DNA of 64,000 nt from Ischnura elegans (Eukaryota; Arthropoda; Insecta; Odonata; Coenagrionidae), in contig NC_060252.1 of NCBI RefSeq assembly GCF_921293095.1, positions 45,880,881 to 45,944,880 on the forward strand, read 5' to 3'. A program made the position numbers and the translations under genes. Numbering within the stretch: position 1 is the stretch's first letter; every line of letters begins with the position of its first letter. The notes under the pieces were generated by a model that saw only the letters and a program-made list of their open reading frames with translations, did no database searches and was not told where the DNA came from. This document shows positions 14,601-24,585 of the stretch, piece by piece.

Positions 14601-16192
14601 TAGAACTTAAATGAATAATGGAAAACAAATAAAACAAAAGCTAATCTAGGATAAAAATGCTTAAAGCCAATATTTGAATGTGCTCATTGAGAGTGACTTA
14701 CTTGCCTACCTCAGGTGTCTCCCACAGAGGTGGAAGCCGTCATTTTGAAACACCCAGATGTGGTATCAACTGTGGTCGTGGGAGTTCCAGATCCCGTGGC
14801 CGGAGCGGTCGCTAAGGCGTTCGTTGTCATCAAACGTGGGTCTAAAGTGACGGAAGATGAAATCAAAGCACACGTTGCCGGTAAGGAAATTCTGAATGCT
14901 CATTTAAAGTGCATTTACAAGGTTGAGGGCGCAGTAAATACCATATGAGTAAGGTATTCATATATTTTGGAATTTATCCATGGTCTGTTTATTTATAAAA
15001 AATTTCTTAAATGTTTAAGTGATGCATAAATTGTAAAAGGATTTTAGCTAGACCATAAAATTTTTTCGATAGAAAATTTACTTAATTTTAAATAAAAACA
15101 CTGTACCACCCATTTCAGAAAAAAATACAGGACTTAATGCATGAATGCCCTAGGAAAACTCAACCCAACTTGGCTGATAACATAAGACACTATTATAAAG
15201 CTTCACGAATTTATTAGCAATAGCTAACTATTTACGCCAGTGACTTGGATTTGTACATGAAATGATAGCTATAATTGTTTTCATCCTATGAGAGCCAGAT
15301 AAATTTATCATAGTTGTCAGAGTATTATATCTATGTGGACTGAAAATTATGAAGTCAATGACAACAATACTGATGCATCAAATTTAAAAATACAATAACA
15401 CACTGGAAGCTGCAATTTACGTGATCCTCGCCGCTACCTGGCATTATGTGAATATGCGTTTCTACAGTGAGACCCATGGTACCCGTTGCCATATCCAAGG
15501 GGAGCAAAAGTAACTTTTTTAAAACTATCTGGCGTGAAGTGTAAACATAAATCCTGATAACTCAAGATAAGAAATAGGTAAAATTTTTAGCTTCTAAAAC
15601 TTACATGCAGAAAAATAAAGGAAAACATTATTTTAAAAAAATTATTCTATATTCATTAGGACAACTGTTACGTAACCATTCATATAGAAGTTTCCACTCG
15701 TCGGGAGTGGCTTAAAATCACTCGCTGATATCACGCAAAAAATACTGAACACAACCATGACGATGCCTACAAAGAATGAAATCCTGTCACCAAGTTCTGT
15801 TGCTTCCCTTCATTACAATTCATTAGCGTGTGTAGCAAAAATATAATGACTATTTCTATTAATATTCAGCAACAAAACTTGCTTATTTATACTATTACCA
15901 ATGCTTTTATTATTTTTTATTACGCAACTTCAATTTTATGCATGTAATGTACATTTTAATGTTATTGCGACGCCTGTAACAGGGAGATACCAGCATGTAT
16001 TGAGCAAAATATCGCTATTTTAATCATTTTCTTTGGTACTGAATATTTATCATGACAGAAAATACAGAGGACTACAAGCACCTACATGGAGGAGTGTCGT
16101 TCGTGGAGTGCTTGCCAGTTACGTCCGGAGGAAAACTGAACAGGAATACTCTCCTGAAGCAAGCCATCGCGGAGATGCGACCAAGCACCTGA
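2622..16192 (+). CDS. AMP-forming acyl-CoA synthetase, 4-coumarate-CoA ligase / luciferase-like (13 coding exons)
   Basis: Joined exons: 2622-2640, 3009-3169, 3267-3474, 5195-5377, 7337-7499, 7898-8051, 8152-8322, 9308-9434, 9605-9651, 11769-11876, 12804-12929, 14715-14880, 16059-16192. They give 1767 nt, 588 residues plus stop, with every phase matching. Seen: the ATP-binding loop TSGSTGTPKG at residues 210-219, YGTSE at 355-359, YDTGD at 459-463 (Asp463 expected to hold the ATP ribose), VDR at 476-478, and the lid lysine in VTSGGK at 570. Family knowledge: these enzymes adenylate a carboxylic acid with ATP and pass the acyl group to CoA; beetle luciferases belong to the same family. The substrate cannot be read from sequence. 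The C-terminus RPST is not an SKL-type peroxisomal signal. The usual length is about 540 residues, so this is slightly long at the N-terminus and between core motifs. The assignment to the insect 4CL-like clade is confident; the exact paralogue is unknown. Confidence 0.88.
2842..2955 (+). repeat. Diverged direct repeat, copy 2 (partner 1917-2040)
   Basis: Copy in intron 1 of gene 1, ending about 55 nt before exon 2. The gene 1 start exon lies between the two copies. Confidence 0.65.
3009..3169 (+). CDS. Gene 1 exon 2 (N-terminal domain)
   Basis: The acceptor is TTTTCCCAG and the donor GTAAGC, covering residues 7-60. It encodes the family's N-terminal lead-in, with SVPEMLFQAI matching the usual start of the AMP-ligase fold. 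It ends in phase 0 after KPWV. Confidence 0.85.
3267..3474 (+). CDS. Gene 1 exon 3
   Basis: The acceptor is TTGCCCAAG and the donor GTAAGG, giving a short 97-bp intron before it. Residues 61-129 begin VDTDTGVSYKFREI, the family's 'D-DTG-S-Y' segment. They include GFKKGDV and LGVW-like NIGVWLCGGAVRGS, typical of insect members. Confidence 0.88.
3610..4230 (-). mobile_element. Non-LTR retrotransposon (LINE) relic, reverse-transcriptase C-terminal part
   Basis: The minus strand keeps an open frame of about 200 codons in intron 3. It contains VALYGAETWTLRKEDERRL, EAFEMWVWRRIERVKW, DEVLDMVGE and RRRQKVWME. This is the region after the polymerase core in 'endonuclease-reverse transcriptase' LINEs of the RTE-like type. 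The catalytic core is absent, so it is a 5'-truncated copy, though its open frame suggests it is not very old. The clade is inferred from memory of motifs. Confidence 0.75.
5195..5377 (+). CDS. Gene 1 exon 4
   Basis: The acceptor is TTTTCTTTTGCAG and the donor GTAAGC; the exon enters and leaves in phase 1. It covers residues 130-190, including FALCDSETSASVKWAAEKL, and bridges the N-terminal core to the P-loop exon. Confidence 0.87.
5905..6019. repeat. Long GC-rich inverted repeat (hairpin) in intron 4
   Basis: Two 46-nt arms (5905-5950 and 5974-6019) are reverse complements at roughly 39 of 46 positions, around a 23-nt G-rich loop. The outer ends CTGTATACCGTA and TACGGTATACAG pair perfectly. 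A GC-rich tract continues to about 6210. It may be a foldback element or a structured RNA; the identity is unknown. Confidence 0.7.
6712..6780 (+). repeat. Fragment of a common arthropod interspersed repeat
   Basis: The phrase ACATCTACATCTGCATAATA then CTCTGCGAGTCACCTCTAGG resembles a repeat met in many insect genomes (ACATCTACATCTACAT, then CTCYGCAAGYCACC). Recognition is from memory; class unknown. Confidence 0.4.
7337..7499 (+). CDS. Gene 1 exon 5 (ATP-binding P-loop)
   Basis: The acceptor is TTTTTTCAG and the donor GTAAGC. Residues 191-244 hold ITNTSGSTGTPKGVMHTH, the A3 signature of adenylate-forming enzymes and the strongest single evidence for the gene. Confidence 0.93.
7898..8051 (+). 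CDS. Gene 1 exon 6
   Basis: The acceptor is CTTTTTGCAG and the donor GTCAGT. Residues 245-296 include NFFTSLFSVSNASLVNGYTF, the hydrophobic helix region after the P-loop. It ends HYK in phase 0. Confidence 0.87.
8152..8322 (+). CDS. Gene 1 exon 7
   Basis: The acceptor is CCGTCTTTACAG and the donor GTAAGA, giving 57 whole codons. FLKVVSSGGSVF (A4-like, with GGS where many relatives have GGA) precedes LPHVKLNL. The exon continues directly into the YGTSE exon. Confidence 0.9.
9308..9434 (+). CDS. Gene 1 exon 8 (YGTSE, A5 motif)
   Basis: The acceptor is TTATTTAAATAG and the donor GTAAGT. VYGTSEALL matches the A5 motif (usual form YG-x-TE), which contacts the adenine and acyl-adenylate. It ends in phase 1 inside a Gly/Asp codon. 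Confidence 0.9.
9605..9651 (+). CDS. Gene 1 exon 9 (47-nt micro-exon)
   Basis: The acceptor is CTTATTTTTCAG and the weaker donor GTTAGA. It encodes DTHMTCGYLDPLVKAK and restores phase 0. The peptide is in the expected place before the GRPLG strand. Automated predictors could easily miss it. Confidence 0.82.
10036..10935. mobile_element. hAT-like non-autonomous element (MITE) in intron 9
   Basis: The ends are inverted copies: TAGTGATGGGCA at the left and TGCCATCACTA at the right, the form expected for hAT transposons. The flanking 8-mers TACAGATT and CAAAGAAT agree at 5 of 8 positions, consistent with an old 8-bp target duplication. GAGTC/GACTC is repeated many times near both ends. No transposase frame was found in the 900 bp. 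Confidence 0.55.
11036..11252 (+). mobile_element. RTE-like LINE 3' end fragment
   Basis: The frame reads NGKGRPLTKYTEQVKKDVKE then KKYVGVKRLADRRTEW and RAASNQS, the extreme C-terminus of an RTE-like LINE protein. An imperfect GATGAT tail at 11231-11252 follows. The reverse-strand element at 17775-18240 ends with closely similar sequence, so both belong to one family. It lies in intron 9 of gene 1. Confidence 0.7.
11769..11876 (+). CDS. Gene 1 exon 10
   Basis: The acceptor is TTTGTCTTCCAG and the donor GTAAGC, with 36 codons. GELW-type GNLWVKTPYLMKGY is the A6 region before the ribose-binding Asp. Confidence 0.88.
12804..12929 (+). CDS. Gene 1 exon 11 (A7/A8 hinge)
   Basis: The acceptor is CTATCATTAAG and the donor GTAAGA, with 42 codons. 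GWYDTGDIAYFD is the A7 motif and YVVDR the start of the A8 hinge. The rest of A8 reads NKFTFKTYMHW and lacks the usual glycine; see findings. Confidence 0.9.
14715..14880 (+). CDS. Gene 1 exon 12 (start of C-terminal lid)
   Basis: The acceptor is TGCCTACCTCAG and the donor GTAAGG. VSPTEVEAVILKHPDVV and VVVGVPDPVAG are textbook for this family. It ends in phase 1 and can join either terminal exon (16059 or 20001). Confidence 0.92.
16059..16192 (+). CDS. Gene 1 terminal exon 13a
   Basis: The acceptor CATGACAG has a weak pyrimidine tract. The exon encodes 44 residues (545-588) and a TGA stop. CLPVTSGGKLNR holds the catalytic lid lysine, Lys570 (A10 motif). The nearest downstream AATAAA is at 16650, beyond a SINE-like insertion. 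See 13b for the duplicate. Confidence 0.85.
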
Positions 16193-16471
16193 TGATTTGG
16201 GAAGTGAAATTACGAATACAATCCCTGAAAACGTTGTACTGCATTTGAATCAATGCTCTGAAGATGATGACGGAGTTCACCATAGAAACACTGACAACAT
16301 TGAACGCTACAACCACTCAACTGATGTGTGAGAATCCTATCAGAAATATTTTTTGTCATCCCTAAGAGATTCTCTAACACTTGATCGACTCTTTATGAAT
16401 TACATCGATAAATTTTATTGAAAGAAAGACTGTTTGCTGTTCATTTATTTATTTAATATTTCACTCGCGGA

Positions 16472-16660
16472 GAGCGTGGTGGCCCAGTATGTAAATGGCA
16501 ACTGATTGGGGCGTCCCGGATTATAATCCGGATGAGCTCTTGAACGGGTTCAGGGTAATGAACTTTGTACGTGTAATTAACCCTTATTTATCCAAACCAA
16601 CCTTCGAGTGGGATTAGAGAGAGAGAGAGAATCACACTGACAGAAAGAAAATAAATCGGA
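16472..16660 (+). mobile_element. Possible tRNA-derived SINE after exon 13a
   Basis: TGGCCCAGTATG resembles an A box and a GGATTATAATCC element lies at B-box distance. A (GA)n run at about 16617-16631 and an A-rich end follow. The promoter boxes are poor, so this is a weak call. It separates the 13a stop from the first AATAAA. Confidence 0.35.
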
Positions 16661-17774
16661 AATCTATTTATTTGGTAATGTTATCAATCACCCCGACACT
16701 CATGTGTGTTTACACATTTAACTCATAAGAAAATAAAGGGTTCAAATTGCACGTGTTAATAGCCGACCGTTAACGCTTTACGTTTCAATTTCTTTATTTT
16801 TTGGCATAGGGGTTACCTGTCTGCAACTAAGTTATTTTCCTCCCAGACTCTCACGCTTGTTTAGCATTATTCCCTAAATAAACCACGCAAGTATTCCTTC
16901 TTGCCTCACTGCTCATATACGCTCTCTGCTTTATTTCTTCGACGTACAAGCATGCAATGCAACTCGCTCAGACGCCAAATCCCTGAAAAACATGCATTTC
17001 TTAACACAAAACTTTGCTTTGTGAATGACGTTTTCTCTCACACCATGGGAAAATTATTTGAGAAAAGAAAGACAAAAACCGAAATAAAGTAACTGAAATA
17101 TTTCTTGATTTAAGCTTCCGCGGCTCATGATGAATAAAGAGTGACACACGGTGTATACCGCGTGATATTTCGGATATTGCCCCGAAGTTTCGTCACTCAT
17201 TTCGTTATCAATTCCTTCGTGGTACAATAAACTGGCCGTAGTCGTAAAAATGGTTCACAAGACTCAATGTCCTCGCGTAAGATAAGTATAATCCAACCGT
17301 GTATTCCCAAAGATACGAATGCACTCACCGAAACGTAAAATATGTTTTGACACTAGTGGGCACAAATTTTGAAAGCGGATAAAAAATCTTACCTCACAAG
17401 AGTACAGCGAGTAATATGCAATTATTTTTGAGAACCCTAGTTTTTTATCTGAAAAATAGACATACATAACGTGCAGTGCACGTTTCAGACACGTGAACTG
17501 TAGAAAAAAAAGGTAAGTAGAAATATCGATGGCTAAGTTCTAACAACACGTATCTCAAAATTTGGTCGGTTAGAGACAGGTATCTTAAACAAAGTGTAAT
17601 GAAATTAAAAAAATAAAAGTAAAGCAAAAAACAACTCTTTGTTTGCAAATGTATTCTTCTTTTTCAGCTCTATGAATTTTTGTTTTTTAATTTCAGCGTA
17701 CAATTAAAAATATAAATCGTTTATTTTGCTCTTCTGAAAAGTTGCTATTTTTGAGATACATGTTGTTAGAACTA

Positions 17775-18240
17775 CATCATCATCACATTAGTCAACAATC
17801 CTAGGTTTGGTTTGACGCAGCTCTTCATTTCTCTCTCCTATCCGGTAACCTTTTCATAGCTACATATTTCTTCTCTTTTACATCCTTTATAACCTGTCCT
17901 ATGTAACTCATTCGGGGCCATCCCTTGCCCTTTTTCCCTTTCAACTTGTCCTTCAACGATTGCCTTCATCAGGTAATCGTGCCTCAAAATGTGACCAACT
18001 AAGTTGTCCCGTCTTCTGCTTAAGGTTTTTAGGAGGCTTCTCTTTTCTCCCACTCTTCTTAGCACTTCCTTGTAACTTACTCGGTCAATCCATTTAATCT
18101 TCCTCATTCTTCGGTAGCACCACATTTCGAATGCTTCCACTCTTGACTTCTCTGCTGCTGTCAACGTCCAAGCCTCGCTTCCATAGAGAAACATACTCCA
18201 TATGTGGCATCTTATGAATTGTTTTCTTACTTCCATGATT
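17775..18240 (-). mobile_element. RTE-like LINE relic between the two terminal exons
   Basis: On the minus strand a 132-codon frame holds SMFLYGSEAWTLTAAEKSRV, EAFEMWCYRRMRKIKW, SYKEVLRRVGEKRSLL and LVGHILRHDYLMKAIVEG. A frameshifted tail encodes KREEICSYEKVTG and then, at DNA level, the same end as 11136-11250. It finishes in CATCATCATC, the complement of a GATGAT tail. It is 5'-truncated and inactive. Confidence 0.78.
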
Positions 18241-20000
18241 GTATTCTCAGCTGTAAGAAGATTATTTTTTGTAAAAAGCCCTCTTCGCCTGCTACGATCG
18301 ATGCCTAGTTATTAATTCGGCGTTTTCAGCACTTATCGCGAATTAAATTCGTTTCTAGTAAGCTATTTTTGAGGCTTAATTATTGGAATCTCCTCGCGAA
18401 TATTTGATATTTACGGAGTGAAGTCACCGATTGCGGGTTCATATCCAAGTGTTGGTTTCTATCGAACATCGCACGAGTGTTGTAGTTACATGGTGAAAAC
18501 ATACATGTAAAGGCTCAGAGAGGCTTTTTTTCCACAGGTTTCTAAAAATATCGATGTATATATCCAGAACTAAGAGTAAACTTTCGTCTCTAAACAACAG
18601 CACTGTAGCTAAAACATTATCCTGGTCGTCAATGCATAGGCTAAAAGCGATTTTAAGCCCCCATAGGATATTTCTTTGCCAGCTTTCTCTCTGACTAACC
18701 TTTTTTTTCTGAAAATGGCAAAACTTACACAATTTTTCGGGTCTTCAAATAACTCGCTCACGTTGAAGATTATTCCGCCGAAAATGCATTTCCATATCCA
18801 TTCAAGACTTACACTAATGAAATTGCGTTTTCACGCTAGTGTAGTTATTCACATACGATTAACCTCCATGGACAAGGTAGCAGGTATTACTCAGGTTTTC
18901 TAGGGTTGATTATAAAAATATTACAGCCTCCATAAGAGTCAGGAAATCGAGATCCTGCCAGGAATACGCTGAGTTACTTTTAATACGGCGACGCGAGCCC
19001 CACTAGCAAAACCAATTTGGTGTAACTAGTTGAAGAGAAGATCATTCTAAGAGAAGAATGATTCAGAGATTTTTCTCAAGATATTGTTAAGGTTTAATTT
19101 TCACGTGGGGGTTCGTATAACTTTTGATGTAAATACAAAATAATTTTGACGGCCGCGTCATTGTGTCACTGATGAAAAGGTGGTAACGCCGTCGTCTCAT
19201 ACGAGTAAATTCGTTAAACACCACAAATCCACAACGTGATTCCTACTGAACAGTATCAAGCGAAGTATAAACTTATCGAGACAAAGAAAGGAGGAGACGA
19301 ATAATTCTATTATGGACTTTTACGAGATATTTATTTATGCAATGAAAATAATCGGCAAAAATCGAGGAATAAGATAAGCAACCTGCACCGAAAGATAAAA
19401 TTTTCCTTTTGTAGGTATATTAATTAGGGTGAAATTTGCTGCATGAACTTCTGCTTCAACGCTGAGAAACCAAAGTGATTCACGGGAACCTAAGTAAAAT
19501 TGCGCATGTTTCGCTCTGGATGAAAACTCCGTCACGGGAAGATTACTACCTGAAAGTGAGCAACTCATACTTTTTTGTCAAATTACTCTCACGTAGCTCC
19601 AGAGTAATTTATAATAAATATTACTTTCTTCACCCATTCTTTACAGTCTACAAATCTTTTGACGATAATTAAAAACTTACTGAACTGAAAAAAATCCATG
19701 CTGCTAGGAAATATTCATGACTTATATATAAAGAATTAAAGGAATAAATACAAAATTTCCACGACTATTGACTTCAAAATCAACACCTTGAACATTATAG
19801 GTTTGGTACATTAAATATTCCGCAAATAATTTAATACTATACACGACCTAAATTTATTGATATCAGACTTCCACCCACTTAAAAATGTTTAGCTGTTCCA
19901 ATATGCATAGGTGCGGTAAGGTAATCCAATGAATAAAAAAATATCCATGAATAGAAAATGTCTAGAATTTGCAATAATATTGACTCTGCCTCTCCCACAG

Positions 20001-20134
20001 AAAATGCGGAAAAATATAAACATATTCATGGAAGAGTAGTATTCGTGGACGGCATACCAGTTACTGCAGGAGGGAAACAAAACAGACTCACCCTACTGAA
20101 AAGAGCCATTGAAGAATTGACATCGTGCAACTAA
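20001..20134 (+). CDS. Gene 1 alternative terminal exon 13b
   Basis: A second copy of the last exon, also exactly 134 nt, phase 1 and 44 residues, ending in TAA. Its acceptor CCTCTCCCACAG is stronger than that of 13a. By eye 26 of 44 residues match 13a, and GIPVTAGGKQNR keeps the lid lysine at position 570. An AATAAA lies about 200 nt after the stop (20330-20335). It is most likely an alternative last exon of gene 1. It could also be the only remnant of a second tandem gene, but no other paralogous exons were found between 16.2 and 20 kb. Confidence 0.75.
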
Positions 20135-20329
20135 ATGAAGAGAATACTACTATATATAAGTAGTGAAAAATACAACACGAACCAATAACATTTTTGGATT
20201 TTAGAGAAATTCTCCTTTTTGAGTGATTGTGAAATAATATTTGTCGCAAAAAAGGGTGAAAAAAAAATTTTCCGCGATATTGCTACACAATTAGTCTTTT
20301 ATTAAACTATTCAATACTTTTGCTACACC

Positions 20330-20335
20330 AATAAA
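20330..20335 (+). promoter_or_regulatory. Poly(A) signal candidate after exon 13b
   Basis: A canonical AATAAA about 200 nt after the TAA stop of exon 13b, with an ATTAAA at about 20301. It supports a real 3' end here. Confidence 0.45.
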
Positions 20336-20539
20336 CATAGCAATGAAGCCAATGCAATTAATTCACCTGAATAACCCAAGTGACCTACGAGTACCTATAG
20401 CAGTTAGTAGGTACTGTAATTTAGGAAAATGATCTGAAATTATTATACCTACTTTCAAAATTCGGTGAAGGAACTCAAGGCGTTAAAGTTAGTTATTTGA
20501 TGTCTCCGTAAAACAAATTAAGAATCTATTTGGTTTTAC

Positions 20540-20605
20540 AGTTAGCGTGGTAGTCAACTGGGTAGAGCAACGGTGGAGCGCCTGGCTGTTGGTTGGATAC
20601 CAGGT
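20540..20605 (+). mobile_element. tRNA-like SINE head
   Basis: TAGTCAACTGG is a full match to the A-box pattern TRGYNNANNGG, and GGTTGGATACC differs from the B box at two positions. No tRNA stems close well, so this is a SINE head remnant and not a tRNA gene. It abuts the MITE copy at 20615. Confidence 0.4.
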
Positions 20606-20614
20606 GCTTACTCA

Positions 20615-21270
20615 AATAGGGAGGTTTCCTATTATTTTTTATTGGCTAAATCGAAAGATCATTACTCCTAGAGTACGTATTTCACACTTTTACGTTTTTA
20701 AAAGACGTTATCTATTATTCGCGATTAAATGAAAAGTGAAAAATTTCAAGAGCACGAAAAAGCGACGGCTAAGTATGAATGCTAGGAAAAACCCGTGTGA
20801 TGTCATTCTGGTTCCGGCTGCTGCTATGAGAGGCCACCATGGTGCGAGGCTATGAACGCCGCTACGATGCAGGCTGCTAGCAGGTAGCAGAGTACCCAGC
20901 TAGCAGGTAGCGCTCGGCGTAAATAAGGATTATTAATACCCTATCAAACGAAGGAAACTAAGGCAATTTGAATAGGTGATTATTAAAAAATGTTTCCCTG
21001 AGCTCTGTGCCTCTTGCATTTATTGGTAATCTCAGGCGATGTAAAACTCCTGGCTACTCGTCTTGTATTTAGGCCTCCGTGACGTCACGTGGAGAGGCAT
21101 CGCATGGCCGCCAATCTGGCTTTTTTTCAAATGAGATAAAAATTGACCATTAACCTTCGTTTAAACTGGGGTTTCTAAAACCAAATTATTTGTATATTAT
21201 GAATACTCTAATGGTGTGTAACGAATCGCAATCAATGTCTTTCGTTTTCTTTGATGAAGGAAATTTCCCA
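20615..21270 (+). mobile_element. MITE-like element, copy A (inverted partner 25944-26595)
   Basis: The copy has terminal inverted sequences ATAGGGAGGTTTCCT at the left and AGGAAATTTCCC at the right. Its sequence matches the reverse complement of 25944-26595 over most of its length, including GGCTAAATCGAAAGAT, CGCGATTAAATGAAAAGTG, the DNA around CGTGACGTCACGTGG, and CGAATCGCAATCAATG. It has no transposase frame. Confidence 0.72.
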
Positions 21271-24200
21271 ATTGCGGGTGAATTCTCGCAGCATAAAGCA
21301 CCTCAGGGAAAGGAACCCCCCCCTCATGCTGAATATATGAAATTAACGCGCCTGTTGCTTAGCCTTGGGCAAACTCTAGCCTAACCCATCCAAACCAACC
21401 TTAATATTGAAACACAGTGAGTGAGTTTGGTACAACCCGTCGCATAATTTTAATAGCTTATAATACTCTCTCGAAGACCAGAACTGGGCCTAAATAGAGG
21501 AAGGAGACGCAGGGAAAACAAAGGAGGATCCGCAATAAGACCCCGCTGACTCCTTCGTGGTAACCATAGGTGCGGAAGGATAAGAATGGAAGAATCCCCC
21601 GCCGTCATTAGGACGACAAGGGTTACCATTAGCGAAGCCAGACATAATATTCCTAGAGAAATGGTTGATCATCCTGCGAAGAGAAATATTCAGAGATTTT
21701 TGTCTGTATAATATTTCCAACAGCCTGTCATGAAGGGATCATTGTACGATATCGTTTTTTCTAATACTAGCAATTTTTCACGTAAAAACCGCAAAAAGAT
21801 TTCCTTGCCGCTTATTTGGCTCTGCGTTGAGAAATGTATTTCTGTAATAATTGAAGAAATTGTAACTTCGCCAACTTCACATCAGATTTTATTTTTTTCC
21901 TAGAATGGTTTCGTTAGAGAGAAATATTATTAAGGTAATGAAAGCTAGAAAAATAATCTAAATATATTGTGATCAAATTCAATAATTGTAAAATTACCTG
22001 TTAAACAGTGACTTAAAACCAAGATGATTATACGAAAGAAGCTCTTGTGTGAAATTGCTGATTATTAGTAAGTGTAGCTTAAGACAGCATTAATTATTTC
22101 ATCATGCGCATCTTTGCCACCTGTGGGGCGAATAGTTCCCCTACAGATCCTACAGATCACACTGGCGGGTGAAATAAGGCGAAGATGGAATGGATACTAT
22201 AGCAACCCAGACTCGAGGTGGGGGCTGTGGTGGACTGGCCACGACGGGCTGGCCGGAATCCCTTTGCGGGTTTCACTTCACCAGGTCGGCGGTTTGCCAG
22301 GTTTGTAATTAAATAAGCACTTTTCAATAGATTTGCAAATTGGGTGGAAAATTACCTCGTTATTCCATTCCAAACCGTTGAACTACAAACAAAAACAGTC
22401 CGTCGACGATTAATTTTATTCGCAGGTTTATCTGTTGGGGCCCTTTGAATAGGACTGGTAGATATCGAAAATTAAATATTGGATAACGATAATTTTTTAC
22501 ATCAATAGTTGGCGAGAGTAATAATTGATATCGGTAAGATATATATTGAGCCTAATAAAAATACGAGACCATTAAAATATCGCACCTGATATGTAATCCC
22601 GAATAAAAAATGTAGTTCTATTTTTTATAGTATCACCAGTCGCTAATTTTCAAAACCAAGCATCGGGTTCCTGATAATTTGAAATATCGTGATATTATTC
22701 AATTTATCGATTTATCACTAAGGCCTATCTTTGACCACGTCGCCGAAGAGGTCCTTGGATACCCAGTATTCTCCTGGTTAGGAGTAGAGAATTGTGGCTC
22801 CTGTAACCAAATGACCTTGTTAAATGATCAAGTAATAAAATGCACCGATAATTGACTAAAGCTAAAGAGAGGGAATCAAAATAGCAGCAAATCATAATAG
22901 TTGCAAAAATGCTAGAAATACCATAGTTTAAAAAGAAAGGAGTGTTTAATGTAGATTTTTATGGACTAATTGAAATGGAAATAATGGGAAGAAACATCCT
23001 CATGGGCTACGAAAACTAATCTGCAAAAATAGGGTAAGTATTTAAAGTACTTCAACTACGCGCATAAAATCTAAGAAGTCACTCATCTCCTCGGGTTTCA
23101 CCGAAAGATGCGGAAGCCACAGGCTTGAGACACACTGCAGTTTCACCTGTTGTCAGCGTGAAAACATGAGACAGTGGCAGCAGCCAAGTCGTTCACAGTC
23201 CTTGAAGCTAAGTCCAGAAGGGCTGAACGAGACTTAAAATACAAATAAACGGGATAGACATGATTCATTGGGAATTAAAAGGCAAAAAGGGTACAAAAAC
23301 AGCATCGAAAGTAAGCACTCTGAATGCTGCATAGACAATTTACGCATGAAAGAACGCCGATTACAGGCAGCTCATCACCGATACGAATTCGATCGAGCCG
23401 AATTCGAATTTTGGCGTCTGAGGTGTCAATGTAACACCATTCCATCGTCCTCGGAACAATTAGATATTATTCTCATACGTACTTATTATTTCTTACTCAT
23501 GAATCATAAATAAAACTAGCATAACTTGTGTTTTTATAACATATAACAGTGACATGTGAAATAGCACATTGAAACCGGTGGCTATTAAAGGAAATGTGTG
23601 CAGAAAATTTATAATATTTTAATCGTGACAATAAAGCAGTTCACACCTGAAGGGGTATTTATTAAAAATAGACACCGTAGAAGCGACGGTAACGAATTCT
23701 TACTAGAGAAACATATCAGGTTTACACACGCTCACATGCCTAAGAGTAATTTGATATTAAAGCTGATGCTCAGAGCCTAAAACAAGCTCCAAAATTATAA
23801 TGATGCCTGCCGACGAAGAGCCTTTTCTGAGATAAGTTTCTCGCCACTCCAGTTTATATTCCAGAAGTGCCCGTAACTTTCCATATTCTTTTAGTTTTCC
23901 GAATATTCCTATATAACGGAAATTCCCGCTATCAGCATCCTCTCCTTCCTTCGATTTCCAGCGATCTACATCAAACAATTCCTCTTTCAACACACGACTA
24001 TTTCATTTTACCCTCTCCTCATTTCACAAGTGCATCGTTTACAACAGATACTGCTCGATTTATCCCGTATTCAATATTCCTTTCCTGCCATGTGAATCAT
24101 TTTCCGCTACAAAGAGCGCTACAATGCTTTGAGTCTCTTTCGTGATCAGTAGACATCATACTCGAGGATACCGAATTATGGCCGTTTTATGCTAAAAAAG

Positions 24201-24370
24201 ATTTCGAAGTAACGAATTAAGGTGCAATTGTACGATATTTGCGCAATTTTATTGTGTCTGAACGATATTTGAACGCGATCAATTTTGGGTTTAGTCATTT
24301 ATACAATTTGGATAATTTCAATAATTTGAGAGTTACCGTAAGCTAGGGCTTGCGGGACACTTCGTAGAAA
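21271..24370. other. Intergenic, no gene seen
   Basis: Mostly AT-rich. Two GC-richer patches (about 21490-21640 and 22110-22310) look like pieces of unidentified repeats: they lack a coding signature and have abrupt compositional edges. Short frames here have no recognisable domains. Confidence 0.45.
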
Positions 24371-24371
24371 A

Positions 24372-24585
24372 AAATGTAGGTAACGTGTAAATGAAAAACG
24401 GCCTCAAGTCTGAGTGTATCACTTGTAGATACTATTACTTTTCTTATCTTCCACCCATAATATCTCTTGGCCGCCACGTCTATAATTCTAGCCAGGGACA
24501 GGGACCACCTACCGAGACGGGATTCGAACCCATGACCTTCGGTTTGGCAGGCGAGGGCTTTACCCCACCGCCACCGTAGTCGGCC
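24372..24585 (-). mobile_element. tRNA-Gly-derived SINE
   Basis: The minus strand begins GGCCGACTACGGTGGCGGTG, followed by CTCGCCTGCCAAAC (as in tRNA-Gly GCC) and a perfect B box GGTTCGAATCC. A SINE body of about 150 nt follows. It is the same head as at 36548-36753 and 42031-42224. The acceptor stem does not close, so it is not a tRNA gene. Confidence 0.78.
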
